NCBI GenBank assembly: GCA_017549085.1
Contig: JAFYVO010000070.1
Span: 1 to 6,948 of the forward strand
Length of the DNA stretch: 6,948 bases
Direction: 5' to 3'
DNA from: Thermoguttaceae bacterium
Lineage (GTDB): Bacteria > Planctomycetota > Planctomycetia > Pirellulales > Thermoguttaceae
In this document: positions 1-5,327 of the stretch, piece by piece
How the letters are laid out: each line of letters begins with the position of its first letter
How positions within the stretch are numbered: the stretch's first letter is position 1
The notes under the pieces: model-generated
Database searches by the model: none
What the model saw: the letters and a program-made list of their open reading frames with translations, nothing else
Told to the model about the DNA's origin: nothing
Made by a program: the position numbers and the translations under genes

Positions 1-234
1 GAAACGTCGAAACGTCGAAACGTCGAAACGTCGAAACGGCGAAACGGCGAAACGGCGAAACGGCGAAACGGCGAAACGGCGAAACGTCGAAACGTCGAAA
101 CGTCGAAACGTCGAAACGTCGAAACGTCGAAACGTCGAAACGTCGAAACGTCGAAACGTCGAAACGGCGAAACGGCGAAACGGCGAAACGTCGAAACGCC
201 GAAACGCCGAAACGCCGAAAACGCGGAAAACGCG
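1..234. repeat. 8-bp tandem repeat array, gaaacg[t/g/c]c
   Basis: Positions 1-216 are 27 uninterrupted copies of an 8-bp unit that varies only at its seventh base. The variants come in blocks: 4 T, 6 G, 10 T, 3 G, 1 T, 3 C. Two 9-bp relatives (gaaaacgcg, 217-234) follow. The array enters from the left edge, so its full length is unknown. Because 8 is 2 modulo 3, all three forward frames read the same octapeptide cycle (K-R-R-N-V-E-T-S for the T form), and no frame on either strand is stopped inside the perfect array. One forward frame runs out of the array to a TAA at 248-250, directly at the downstream terminator, so a coding tail of a gene to the left is possible but unproven. Confidence 0.97.
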
Positions 235-248
235 GAATCGCAAGAAAT

Positions 249-288
249 AAAAAAGCGTTTTTCGACCAAAATCGAAAAACGCTTTTTT
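249..288 (-). terminator. Bidirectional intrinsic terminator after rpsG
   Basis: A perfect 17-bp inverted repeat (249-265 with 272-288) encloses a 6-nt loop. One arm begins with six A and the other ends with six T, so the hairpin has a U-run on either strand. It lies 66 bp past the rpsG stop and closes the rpsL-rpsG transcript. It could equally end a plus-strand transcript coming out of the repeat array. Confidence 0.93.
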
Positions 289-302
289 GTCGCGTCAAGT
301 AA

Positions 303-342
303 ACGCGCCGACTTTCGAAAAACTCGAAAAAACGCGGCGCGT
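303..342 (-). other. 3'-UTR hairpin between rpsG and its terminator
   Basis: The arms acgcgccg (303-310) and cggcgcgt (335-342) are perfect 8-bp complements around a 24-nt A-rich loop. The hairpin begins 12 nt past the rpsG stop on the minus-strand transcript. It has no T-run after it, so it is more likely a 3'-end stabilising or pausing structure than a terminator. Confidence 0.5.
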
Positions 343-353
343 CAATTCGGCGA

Positions 354-824
354 TCAGTTCGCGAAGTGAGCGAACGCTTTGTTCGCTTCCGCCATACGGT
401 GAACGTTTTCGCGCTTCGTATAGGCGACGCCTTGCTTGTTGTAAGCGTCGAAGAGTTCGGCGGCGAGCTTTTGCGCGGTCGGTTGGCCCTTCTTGTCGCG
501 GACGGCCATCAGGATCCAGCGGATGCAGAGGGATTGAGCGCGGTTCGCTTTGACCGGCATCGGGACTTGGTAGGACGCGCCCCCGACGCGCTTCGAACGA
601 ACTTCGATGCTCGGCTTGACGTTTTCAAGCGCCGTCGTGAAAACTTCGAGCGGCTCGACGTCTTCGATTTTCGTGCGGATGATTTCCAACGCGTCGTAGA
701 AAATCTTTTGCGCGGCGGTCTTTTTGCCGTCCCACATCAAGCAGTTGATGAATTTGCTGGCCAACAGCGAACCGTAGACCGGATCGCCTTTCAATTGTTT
801 TCTACTGGCGGTAATACGACCCAT
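354..824 (-). CDS. rpsG: 30S ribosomal protein S7 (uS7)
   Basis: S7 is a primary 16S rRNA binding protein that nucleates the head of the small subunit and contacts the E site. The 156-residue product has the usual bacterial length and recognisable S7 blocks: DPVYGS at 14-19, KFIN at 24-27, LENVKP at 66-71 followed by [15 protein letters not shown] (74-88), and [12 protein letters not shown] near the C terminus (142-153). The start is the ATG at 822-824. Upstream there is only AGAAAG about ten bases away, a weak Shine-Dalgarno site. It lies 297 bases after the rpsL stop in the same direction, an unusually long gap for this pair, and is followed by a terminator rather than by fusA or tuf. In E. 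coli S7 represses its own operon by binding the rpsL-rpsG spacer; whether that applies here is unknown. Confidence 0.98.
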   Translation of the reverse strand: MGRITASRKQLKGDPVYGSLLASKFINCLMWDGKKTAAQKIFYDALEIIRTKIEDVEPLEVFTTALENVKPSIEVRSKRVGGASYQVPMPVKANRAQSLCIRWILMAVRDKKGQPTAQKLAAELFDAYNKQGVAYTKRENVHRMAEANKAFAHFAN

Positions 825-1124
825 AGCGTTTCACACTTTCTAATATTCAAATCGAAGTCCGGAACGCAACGGGTCGCAACGAGAGAACGAGAGAGTTTAA
901 GGCCGGTAAAAAACAACCGACGTTACTCCGTCTCCAAAAGGCCGGAACGGCCCGGGCGACGTTGCTTACGAAACTGCCGTTTCGCAGGACTTCACGCGTT
1001 AATTGTTGGTTAAATAGGTCGCCCGTTCGACAAAATAAGGAACGGACGGTTGCGACGGTTGGAAAAACAAACGTCGCTCGACGACGGGACGAGCCGGAAA
1101 AGGCGCGTCGCGAAACGTCGGGAA
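825..1124 (-). promoter_or_regulatory. Long rpsL-rpsG intercistronic spacer
   Basis: These 300 bp have no credible ORF. On the transcribed minus strand they contain two short hairpins: cgaaac/gtttcg with a 4-nt loop (969-984), and ggccg/cggcc with a 3-nt loop followed by TTTT (940-952), too weak to be a confident terminator. The spacer also holds a pyrimidine-rich element (886-898) complementary to the rpsL start region. A weak promoter-like pair (TTGCGT, 18 nt, TATTAG) ends just before rpsG but would leave almost no leader. The position corresponds to the S7 autoregulatory site of the enterobacterial str operon; a shared function is inference. Confidence 0.5.
886..898 (-). promoter_or_regulatory. 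Element complementary to the rpsL start region
   Basis: On the mRNA this reads AAACUCUCUCGUU. It is an exact 13-nt reverse complement of the segment at 1517-1529, which carries the GAGAG just before the rpsL AUG. Ten of its bases also match a second copy at 1540-1549. It sits 62-74 nt upstream of the rpsG start. Both elements are on the same transcript, so they could pair and mask the rpsL ribosome binding site. The low-complexity CT/GA composition is the main reason for caution. Confidence 0.45.
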
Positions 1125-1514
1125 TTAGCGTTTTTTCGCCGGACCGGCGTTCTTTTTCGCGCCGTAACGGCTGCGCGCTTGACGACGACCGTCGACGCCG
1201 GTCGCGTCCAACGTACCGCGGACGACTTGGTAACGAACCCCCGGGAGGTCGCGAATACGACCGCCGCGGATAAGAACGATGGAGTGTTCTTGGAGTTTGT
1301 GGCCTTCGCCCGGGATGTAAACGGTAACTTCTTTGTTGTTCGAGAGACGAACGCGCGTGATGCGACGAAGAGCGGAGTTCGGTTTCTTCGGAGACATCGT
1401 GCGGACCAAGAGGCAGACGCCGCGTTTTTGCGAGCAGCCTTCGAGAACCGGGGTCTTCGTGTTGCTGTGTTGTTGTTTGCGGTTTTTACGCACCAGTTGA
1501 TTGATTGTCGGCAT
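1125..1514 (-). CDS. rpsL: 30S ribosomal protein S12 (uS12)
   Basis: S12 lies at the decoding centre of the small subunit and controls tRNA selection accuracy. The 129-residue product aligns without gaps to E. coli S12 through the core: NQLVRK at 5-10, QKRGVC at 29-34, PKKPNSALR at 42-50, [10 protein letters not shown] at 69-78 and DLPGVRY from 89. Asp89, the residue methylthiolated by RimO in many bacteria, is present. Lys43 is wild type, but position 88 is Arg (codon at 1251-1253) where most bacteria have Lys, a change known to give streptomycin resistance. The C-terminal tail is basic. The ATG at 1512-1514 is preceded by GAGAG at Shine-Dalgarno distance. It is the first gene of the transcript from the promoter at 1658-1685. 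Confidence 0.99.
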   Translation of the reverse strand: MPTINQLVRKNRKQQHSNTKTPVLEGCSQKRGVCLLVRTMSPKKPNSALRRITRVRLSNNKEVTVYIPGEGHKLQEHSIVLIRGGRIRDLPGVRYQVVRGTLDATGVDGRRQARSRYGAKKNAGPAKKR

Positions 1515-1516
1515 TG

Positions 1517-1549
1517 AAACTCTCTCGTTAGTTTTTGATAAACTCTCTC
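1517..1549 (-). promoter_or_regulatory. rpsL ribosome binding region with duplicated GAGAGAGTTT
   Basis: Read on the minus strand, GAGAGAGTTT occurs twice with 23-bp spacing (1540-1549 and 1517-1526). The copy nearer the gene ends two bases before the rpsL ATG and supplies its purine-rich Shine-Dalgarno element. The duplicated sequence is the partner of the complementary element at 886-898. Confidence 0.55.
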
Positions 1550-1587
1550 TATGCTTTATATCGTCAAAGCGATTTCGCGCCGCGACT

Positions 1588-1626
1588 TTTCGCCCGCCGT
1601 TAATAATAAAGGGCGGGGGCGCGAAA
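1588..1626 (-). promoter_or_regulatory. rpsL leader stem-loop
   Basis: TTTCGC (1588-1593) pairs with GCGAAA (1621-1626), and CCGCC (1594-1598) with GGCGG (1612-1616), around an AT-rich 13-nt loop. There is a 4-nt bulge on one arm. The hairpin lies in the untranslated leader between the promoter and the rpsL ATG. No known leader motif was recognised in it. Confidence 0.5.
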
Positions 1627-1657
1627 TTACGCCGATAAAAGTCCGCTTGGAAGCTGT

Positions 1658-1685
1658 ATCATACCAGAATTTTTTCCAACGTCAA
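1658..1685 (-). promoter_or_regulatory. Sigma-70-type promoter of rpsL-rpsG
   Basis: On the minus strand the -35 is TTGACG (1680-1685) and the -10 is TATGAT (1658-1663) with a 16-bp spacer. A TG one base before the -10 adds an extended -10 element. Transcription would begin near 1651, giving a leader of about 135 nt before rpsL. This is one of the two best promoters in the window and fits a highly expressed operon. Confidence 0.8.
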
Positions 1686-1744
1686 GGAGTAAAACGCCTT
1701 CTCGACTCAATTTTTGCCAATTTACTCCCTAGAATCGTCGTTTG

Positions 1745-1808
1745 GCCCGAAAAAGTCGGGCAAGAAACGACGCGACGCGTCCTCGAGACGATCGTTGTTC
1801 GAGACGCG
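1745..1808 (-). terminator. Tandem hairpins after the decarboxylase-like gene
   Basis: Two stem-loops follow the minus-strand stop at 1838. The first pairs 1776-1786 with 1799-1808 (10 bp, one bulged C). The second pairs gcccga (1745-1750) with tcgggc (1756-1761) around a 5-nt loop. Neither is followed by a proper T-run, so termination here is plausible but weakly supported. They lie between this gene and the rpsL promoter. Confidence 0.4.
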
Positions 1809-1837
1809 CGCCGGTAAAGCGTTGGAAGATGGAGGAA

Positions 1838-2767
1838 TTAAGCGTTTTTGAATTCTTTAACGATATCGTAAATACCGCGGATATTTTCGTGCGAGACGTT
1901 GGCGCCGATCGTCGCGATGAAACCGTCGGTGAGGACGCCGAGGCATTCGCGGACGTTGCGGATCGTTTGGGCGGACGTTTCTTGACCGTAAAGCTCGTCG
2001 ACGCGGGTCGCGAAGCAGAGGCGACCGCGGTGCAGGCGACCGAGCGACGCGCACTCTTTCGTCGCTTGCGTTTCGACGCGAACGACGTCGGCGCCGATTT
2101 CGCGCAGGTCGCCGAAAAATTCCGCGCACTCCGCCGAAACGCTGAACCAAACGTGCAGCCCGACTTCTTTCGCCCGTTTGATTTGCTTGGCGTAGTGTTC
2201 GCGTAAGAGAACGCGCCATAGGGATAGCGTAACGCGGGACGTTTTGCGCGGGCCCCAGTCGTCGCAGAATTCGATTCCGTGGAAACCTTTGCGCGCGAGG
2301 AGGTCGAACATATCCGTTTCGAATTCGAAAATGAGCTCCATCCGCTCCATAAAGCGGGTCGTTTCGATGAGGAAGTCGACCGCGCTGAGTTCGGCGCCGC
2401 GCAGGGCGGAGTACACGGAGTAGCCGCTCAGCCCGAAACTAGCGAGGCGGTAACGGTCGCCGCAGACTTTCGCCGCTTGCGGGACGCGGGCCAAACGACG
2501 TTTCACGTCTTGGGGCGGCGCTTGGTAGACGTCGACTTGGCGCCATTCGGGGAGCGTCGGTTCGACCGGAACGACCCAGGAACCGTCCGGGCGGCGAACG
2601 CGTCGGAAGCCCCATTCGCTTAACGTCGGGTCGTTCGGATCCGGCAGGGACAGGTCGTAGGTCAAAATATCGCTCAGGCCGATGTTGTCGCCGTCGACCC
2701 AAACGGGGACGCGTTCCGGATTTTTAAACTGGATCGCGTGATCGACGAGAGCTTTTCTCGTTAACAT
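1838..2767 (-). CDS. Uroporphyrinogen decarboxylase-family protein (URO-D/MtaA fold)
   Basis: The 309-residue soluble protein resembles the URO-D superfamily, which includes heme-pathway decarboxylases and cobalamin- or corrinoid-dependent methyltransferases (MtaA/MtbA type). The N terminus has the family opening with NPERVPVW (16-23). The core has a GIEFCDDWG block (164-172), which in relatives is a D-D-W-G motif at the barrel mouth, then a helix ending in KEVGLHVWF and an IGADVV strand. Where methyltransferase relatives carry HxCG after this strand, this protein has FSVSAEC (208-214), so the usual metal ligands are missing. At 309 residues it is shorter than typical members (about 340). The start is the ATG at 2765-2767, chosen over an upstream in-frame ATG at 2813-2815 because GAGGAG (2774-2779) sits six bases before it. 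No neighbouring gene suggests a substrate, so biosynthetic uroporphyrinogen decarboxylation should not be assumed. Confidence 0.85.
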   Translation of the reverse strand: MLTRKALVDHAIQFKNPERVPVWVDGDNIGLSDILTYDLSLPDPNDPTLSEWGFRRVRRPDGSWVVPVEPTLPEWRQVDVYQAPPQDVKRRLARVPQAAKVCGDRYRLASFGLSGYSVYSALRGAELSAVDFLIETTRFMERMELIFEFETDMFDLLARKGFHGIEFCDDWGPRKTSRVTLSLWRVLLREHYAKQIKRAKEVGLHVWFSVSAECAEFFGDLREIGADVVRVETQATKECASLGRLHRGRLCFATRVDELYGQETSAQTIRNVRECLGVLTDGFIATIGANVSHENIRGIYDIVKEFKNA

Positions 2768-2773
2768 ACTTTT

Positions 2774-2779
2774 CTCCTC
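2774..2779 (-). promoter_or_regulatory. Shine-Dalgarno site fixing the decarboxylase-like start
   Basis: GAGGAG on the minus strand lies six bases before the ATG at 2765-2767. It makes the longer reading from 2815, which adds 16 basic and unconserved-looking residues, unlikely. Confidence 0.85.
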
Positions 2780-3184
2780 GAACGCCCCTGTCGGCTTAGC
2801 GCGTCGTCGCCCCAAGGATTGGAGGGCGAGCGGCGGCGAAGTCGGCGTTGACGCGCGTTGTGTCGATTAAAAATAGCTTGTTAATTATATTATGGGCGAA
2901 ATGGCGACGTTTTGAGTAAGATAACCAAAAAACGTCGGGCGAGTTCGGCCGTCGGAGACGAACGGAGGTCGGGCGCGCGTCGTCGACGGCGCGTTCGTTT
3001 AGGAAAATTCGAACGTCGCGTCTATTATTGTATTTTTTCGCGCGGGCATTTTCAAGGGGCAACCGGAAATTTCTCCGATTTTTATCGAAAATTTTTAGAA
3101 TTTTTTTGGGACTTCGCCGCAACGCGCGTCGCGTTTCGTCGAATTAGGCGGGGCGGAGGCGGAAAGAAGGGGACTTGCGGGGGC
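2780..3184. other. Divergent intergenic region without a gene
   Basis: No convincing ORF, RNA gene or repeat was found between the decarboxylase-like gene and the CLC promoter. It contains two AT-rich islands, 2867-2893 and 3057-3110. The second includes short cgat/atcg and cgga/tccg hairpins and runs of T, but no stem strong enough to call a terminator. The potential ORFs here translate to Arg-rich, low-complexity sequence and were not accepted. The first island probably holds the minus-strand promoter. Confidence 0.6.
2884..2889 (-). promoter_or_regulatory. Candidate -10 element for the decarboxylase-like gene
   Basis: A perfect TATAAT on the minus strand lies in an AT-rich stretch, giving a leader of about 110 nt to the start at 2767. 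No good -35 hexamer is found at 16-18 bp upstream, so the call rests on the -10 alone. Confidence 0.4.
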
Positions 3185-3212
3185 TTGTCGATTTGAGAAA
3201 AGTTTGTATATT
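3185..3212 (+). promoter_or_regulatory. Sigma-70-type promoter of the CLC gene
   Basis: TTGTCG (3185-3190) and TATATT (3207-3212) are separated by 16 bp, predicting transcription from about 3219. This lies downstream of the TTG at 3175 that would otherwise open the frame, and so argues for the ATG at 3304. The leader of about 85 nt can form a two-part hairpin (3226-3231 with 3257-3262, and inside it 3235-3238 with 3244-3247). It does not resemble the fluoride riboswitch. Confidence 0.65.
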
Positions 3213-3303
3213 GTATTGGCTTGGCGGCGCGGAGCCGAGCCCGTCGGACTTTGGCGCGCGCCGGGAGGACGAGGAGACGCGAAGAATAAAAAGCGTTAGA
3301 AGA

Positions 3304-4689
3304 ATGTGGAACGAGGAAAAAACGACGCCTCGCGTTCGACCGTCGGGGGTGGAGGACGCGCCGCCGCCGTCGAGTTCGGAGCGAGACAAGACGCCGCTTG
3401 AAAGGGCGCGGGAAGCGTTGCGGCGAGACGGCGAGTCGACGCGGCAAGTTGGGCGACGGCTCGAATCGTTGGGGCGGCAAGCGCTCTTTGCGACCGGAGT
3501 CGGTTTGACGGCGGGCGTCGTCGGCGCGGCTTTTCAGACGTCGATGAACGCGGCGAGTCGTTGGTTCGCGGCGAATTACGCGGGCGGTTTCCCTTGGGCG
3601 CTCCTTTTCTTACCGGCGGTTGGTTTGGCGATCGTCTATCTTTACAACGCGGCGCGGCTTTCGGTCGACGCGGGGACGGACCGCGTCGTCGCGTCGTTGA
3701 CTTCGGAGAAAAAAGCGTCTCTTTGGTTGGGGCCGTTGATCTTTTTGACGTCGACGCTGACCCAGCTTTGCGGAGGTTCGGCGGGGCGCGAAGGCGCGGC
3801 GTTGCAGTTGGGCGGTTGCGTCGGGCTCGGGGCCGGACGCCTTTTCCGCTTGGACGCGACGGCGTTGAAAATCGTGATTCTTTGCGGGATGAGCGGCGGT
3901 TTCGCGGCGGTTTTCGGAACGCCGTTGGCGGCGACCGTTTTCGCGTTGGAGATCGCTTGCGTCGGCGTCGTTTATTACCCGGCGCTGACGCCGGCGTTGA
4001 TCGCGGCGTTGGTCGGGAGCGCGATACCGGCGTCGTTGGGGTTGGCGCCGTTTCATTACGAGCTGCCGGATTTTCCGGAAACGTCGATCGCGTTGGTCGG
4101 ACGGACGCTTCTTTTCGGCGCGCTTTGCGGAGCGGTTTGCGTTTTCTTTTGCGCGACGGTTCGCCGGACGACTCGGTCGTTTTTCGCGCGATTTCCGAAC
4201 GATTATATTCGCGTCGCGTTCGGGGCTTTTTGCGTTATCGTCGGAACGCTCGCGCTCGGGACGAACGCTTACAACGGGACGGGGATCGGACTCGTCGAGG
4301 AGGCGTTGGCGGGACGAGCCGCTCCGGACGCGTTCTTTTGGAAGACCGTTTTGACCGCGGTGACGCTCGGCGCCGGGTTTAAAGGGGGGGAGATCGTTCC
4401 GGTTTTCTCCGTCGGCGCGACGTTTGGCTGCGTCGCCGGGGGAGCGTTGGGGATCGACCCGACGCTCGGGGCCGCGCTCGGAATGATCGGCGTTTTTTGC
4501 GGCGCGACGAACTGCCCGTTGACGTCGATCGTGTTGAGCGTCGAACTTTTTGGGGAGCAAAACGCGATTCTGTTCGCGATCGTCTGCGGCGTCGGGTTCG
4601 CGACTTCCGGGCGCGTCGGGCTTTACCGGAGCCAACGGATTTTGTACTCGAAAATCGCGATGGGAAAAGAGGACGAACGGACGATGTAA
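3304..4689 (+). CDS. CLC-family anion channel/transporter, CLC-F-like motifs
   Basis: CLC proteins are homodimeric membrane channels or anion/proton antiporters. The 461-residue product has about 60 charged, presumably cytoplasmic N-terminal residues, then hydrophobic helices across the rest. It has no C-terminal CBS domain. Family landmarks: GGSAGREGA (157-165), with the gating Glu at 163; GMSGGFAAVFGTPLAATVFALE (195-216); and FKGGEIVP (359-366). The canonical GSGIP motif is replaced around 122-128 by DAGTDRV, GREGP reads GREGA, and GGxFxP reads GGEIVP. These departures match the branch containing fluoride-exporting CLC-F antiporters, as I recall it, so fluoride export is a reasonable guess. 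Chloride transport remains possible, because no fluoride riboswitch is seen. The start at 3304 is chosen over a TTG at 3175 because the promoter lies between them. The ribosome binding site is weak (AGAAG). Confidence 0.92.
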   Translation: MWNEEKTTPRVRPSGVEDAPPPSSSERDKTPLERAREALRRDGESTRQVGRRLESLGRQALFATGVGLTAGVVGAAFQTSMNAASRWFAANYAGGFPWALLFLPAVGLAIVYLYNAARLSVDAGTDRVVASLTSEKKASLWLGPLIFLTSTLTQLCGGSAGREGAALQLGGCVGLGAGRLFRLDATALKIVILCGMSGGFAAVFGTPLAATVFALEIACVGVVYYPALTPALIAALVGSAIPASLGLAPFHYELPDFPETSIALVGRTLLFGALCGAVCVFFCATVRRTTRSFFARFPNDYIRVAFGAFCVIVGTLALGTNAYNGTGIGLVEEALAGRAAPDAFFWKTVLTAVTLGAGFKGGEIVPVFSVGATFGCVAGGALGIDPTLGAALGMIGVFCGATNCPLTSIVLSVELFGEQNAILFAIVCGVGFATSGRVGLYRSQRILYSKIAMGKEDERTM

Positions 4690-4790
4690 AACGGGGAAAA
4701 ACGGGAGGAAAAAACGAAAAATAACGGGAAAAAACCGACGTCGGAGGCGAAAAAAAGGGGGAAGAACGCGTCTTGGAAACGAGGAAAATC
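4690..4790 (+). other. Purine-rich 3' untranslated tract
   Basis: After the CLC stop, about 100 bp are strongly purine-rich on the plus strand, with runs such as gggaggaaaaaacgaaaaa and a fully purine run within 4748-4766, and very few T. A 10-bp palindrome, ccgacgtcgg, sits at 4735-4744. No ORF with a plausible start belongs to it. It is part of the CLC 3' untranslated region. Confidence 0.6.
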
Positions 4791-4831
4791 TACCGAAAAA
4801 GTCGCTTTTTTAACGGGTAGGTAATCTTTTT
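4791..4831 (+). terminator. Intrinsic terminator after the CLC gene
   Basis: TACC (4791-4794) pairs with GGTA (4816-4819), and AAAAAG (4796-4801) with CTTTTT (4805-4810) around a TCG loop, leaving a small internal bulge. A T-run (4827-4831) follows seven bases later. It ends about 100 bases after the CLC stop and just before the next promoter. Confidence 0.6.
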
Positions 4832-4863
4832 ATGAAAAATTTTCAGAAATGTTAAAAAAAGCG

Positions 4864-4877
4864 CTTGCAATTGCAAG
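4864..4877. promoter_or_regulatory. 14-bp perfect palindrome over a -35 box (operator candidate)
   Basis: CTTGCAATTGCAAG is its own reverse complement and covers the whole -35 hexamer of the promoter at 4865-4892. A dimeric regulator bound here would block RNA polymerase. The left flank GCGCTTGCAA also resembles a half-site of LacI-family operators, but the protein cannot be named. Confidence 0.6.
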
Positions 4878-4892
4878 GGGGTTGAGTATAAT
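4865..4892 (+). promoter_or_regulatory. Very strong sigma-70-type promoter with AT-rich upstream element
   Basis: TTGCAA (4865-4870), a 16-bp spacer and a perfect TATAAT (4887-4892). The 40 bp upstream (4821-4860) are AT-rich with A and T tracts, like an UP element. Predicted initiation is near 4899. The first downstream gene with a ribosome binding site starts at 5328, so the transcript has a leader of about 430 nt or begins with a separate RNA. Confidence 0.82.
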
Positions 4893-4898
4893 TGGAAA

Positions 4899-5295
4899 GC
4901 GTCGAATGGTCGCGCGGTTTTCCCCTTTCCGACCTTGACGATTACCCCCGCAAAGGCGTTAAAGACGTTCGAAACGGGCGGCTAATAAGGGGCGACGGCG
5001 CGGCGCGACTTCAAATAGAGAAAGAATCGGCGTTTTCGCGGCGGCTTTCTCGCTCTGCCGAGTGATTTTTATCGAGTCGTTTTTGAGCTAAACGGAACGA
5101 CGAGCGTTTCTTATTTTTCGTCGCGCGGCGCAATGGCGCGGGGCAAAGTAGCGTAAAGAAACGACGCTCGACTTTCGGCGTGAATCTGGCGTTGAGCCGA
5201 CGTCGGCGTTTCGGAGAACGACGGCGGTTGCGACTGCGGCGGGAATAGAAAATAGAAAACGGAAGCGTTTTTACGCGAAATCGCTTTGCGTTTTT
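4899..5295 (+). ncRNA. Putative structured leader or non-coding RNA
   Basis: This roughly 400-nt segment lies between the strong promoter and a terminator-like hairpin and has no ORF with a ribosome binding site; the ATGs within give peptides of about ten residues or fewer. Possible pairings include 4909-4915 with 5003-5009 plus 4922-4927 with 4987-4992, forming one long interrupted stem; 5018-5024 with 5045-5051; and 5101-5112 with 5156-5170 (12 bp, one 3-nt bulge). A 12-bp palindrome lies at 5196-5207. I looked for RNase P RNA, tmRNA, SRP RNA and common riboswitch cores and recognised none. A high-GC sequence can form such stems by chance, so the boundaries and RNA status are inferred from position. 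Confidence 0.35.
5256..5295 (+). terminator. Terminator-like hairpin before the small acidic gene
   Basis: AAAACG (5256-5261) pairs with CGTTTT (5289-5294), and AAGCG (5263-5267) with CGCTT (5282-5286), separated by a small internal loop. The stem runs into five T (5291-5295). It ends 32 bases before the ATG at 5328, so it would be either the 3' end of an upstream RNA or an attenuator in the leader. Confidence 0.45.
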
Positions 5296-5313
5296 AACGA
5301 ATATTTTATGTGA

Positions 5314-5319
5314 GAGGAG
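5314..5319 (+). promoter_or_regulatory. Shine-Dalgarno site of the small acidic gene
   Basis: GAGGAG lies eight bases before the ATG at 5328-5330. The in-frame GTG at 5310 overlaps this site and cannot use it, so 5328 is taken as the start. Confidence 0.88.
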
Positions 5320-5327
5320 CAAGAATT

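Noticed and set aside
1..216. CRISPR array
   Set aside because: The units are 8 bp and contiguous with no unique spacers; it is a simple tandem repeat.
366..1013. 215-codon plus-strand ORF over rpsG
   Set aside because: It is antisense to the certain rpsG gene and runs on into the spacer; the translation is Arg/Phe/Asp-rich with no family resemblance.
3213..3303. Fluoride riboswitch before the CLC-F-like gene
   Set aside because: The conserved GGxGATG and CTGATG-type elements are absent from this leader and from 2816-3212; only generic GC hairpins are seen.
3610..4635. 341-codon minus-strand ORF inside the CLC gene
   Set aside because: The CLC frame has clear family motifs. The antisense product is dominated by Arg, Gln, Pro and Asp, as expected of the complement of GCG/TCG/TTG-rich codons.
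4961..4985. tRNA T-arm-like sequence GTTCGAAAC
   Set aside because: The flanking bases do not form the 5-bp T stem, and no anticodon or acceptor stem is found around it.
5011..5322. 103-codon minus-strand ORF before the small acidic gene
   Set aside because: Very basic and low in complexity, with no ribosome binding site, and it lies in the predicted leader of the opposite strand.
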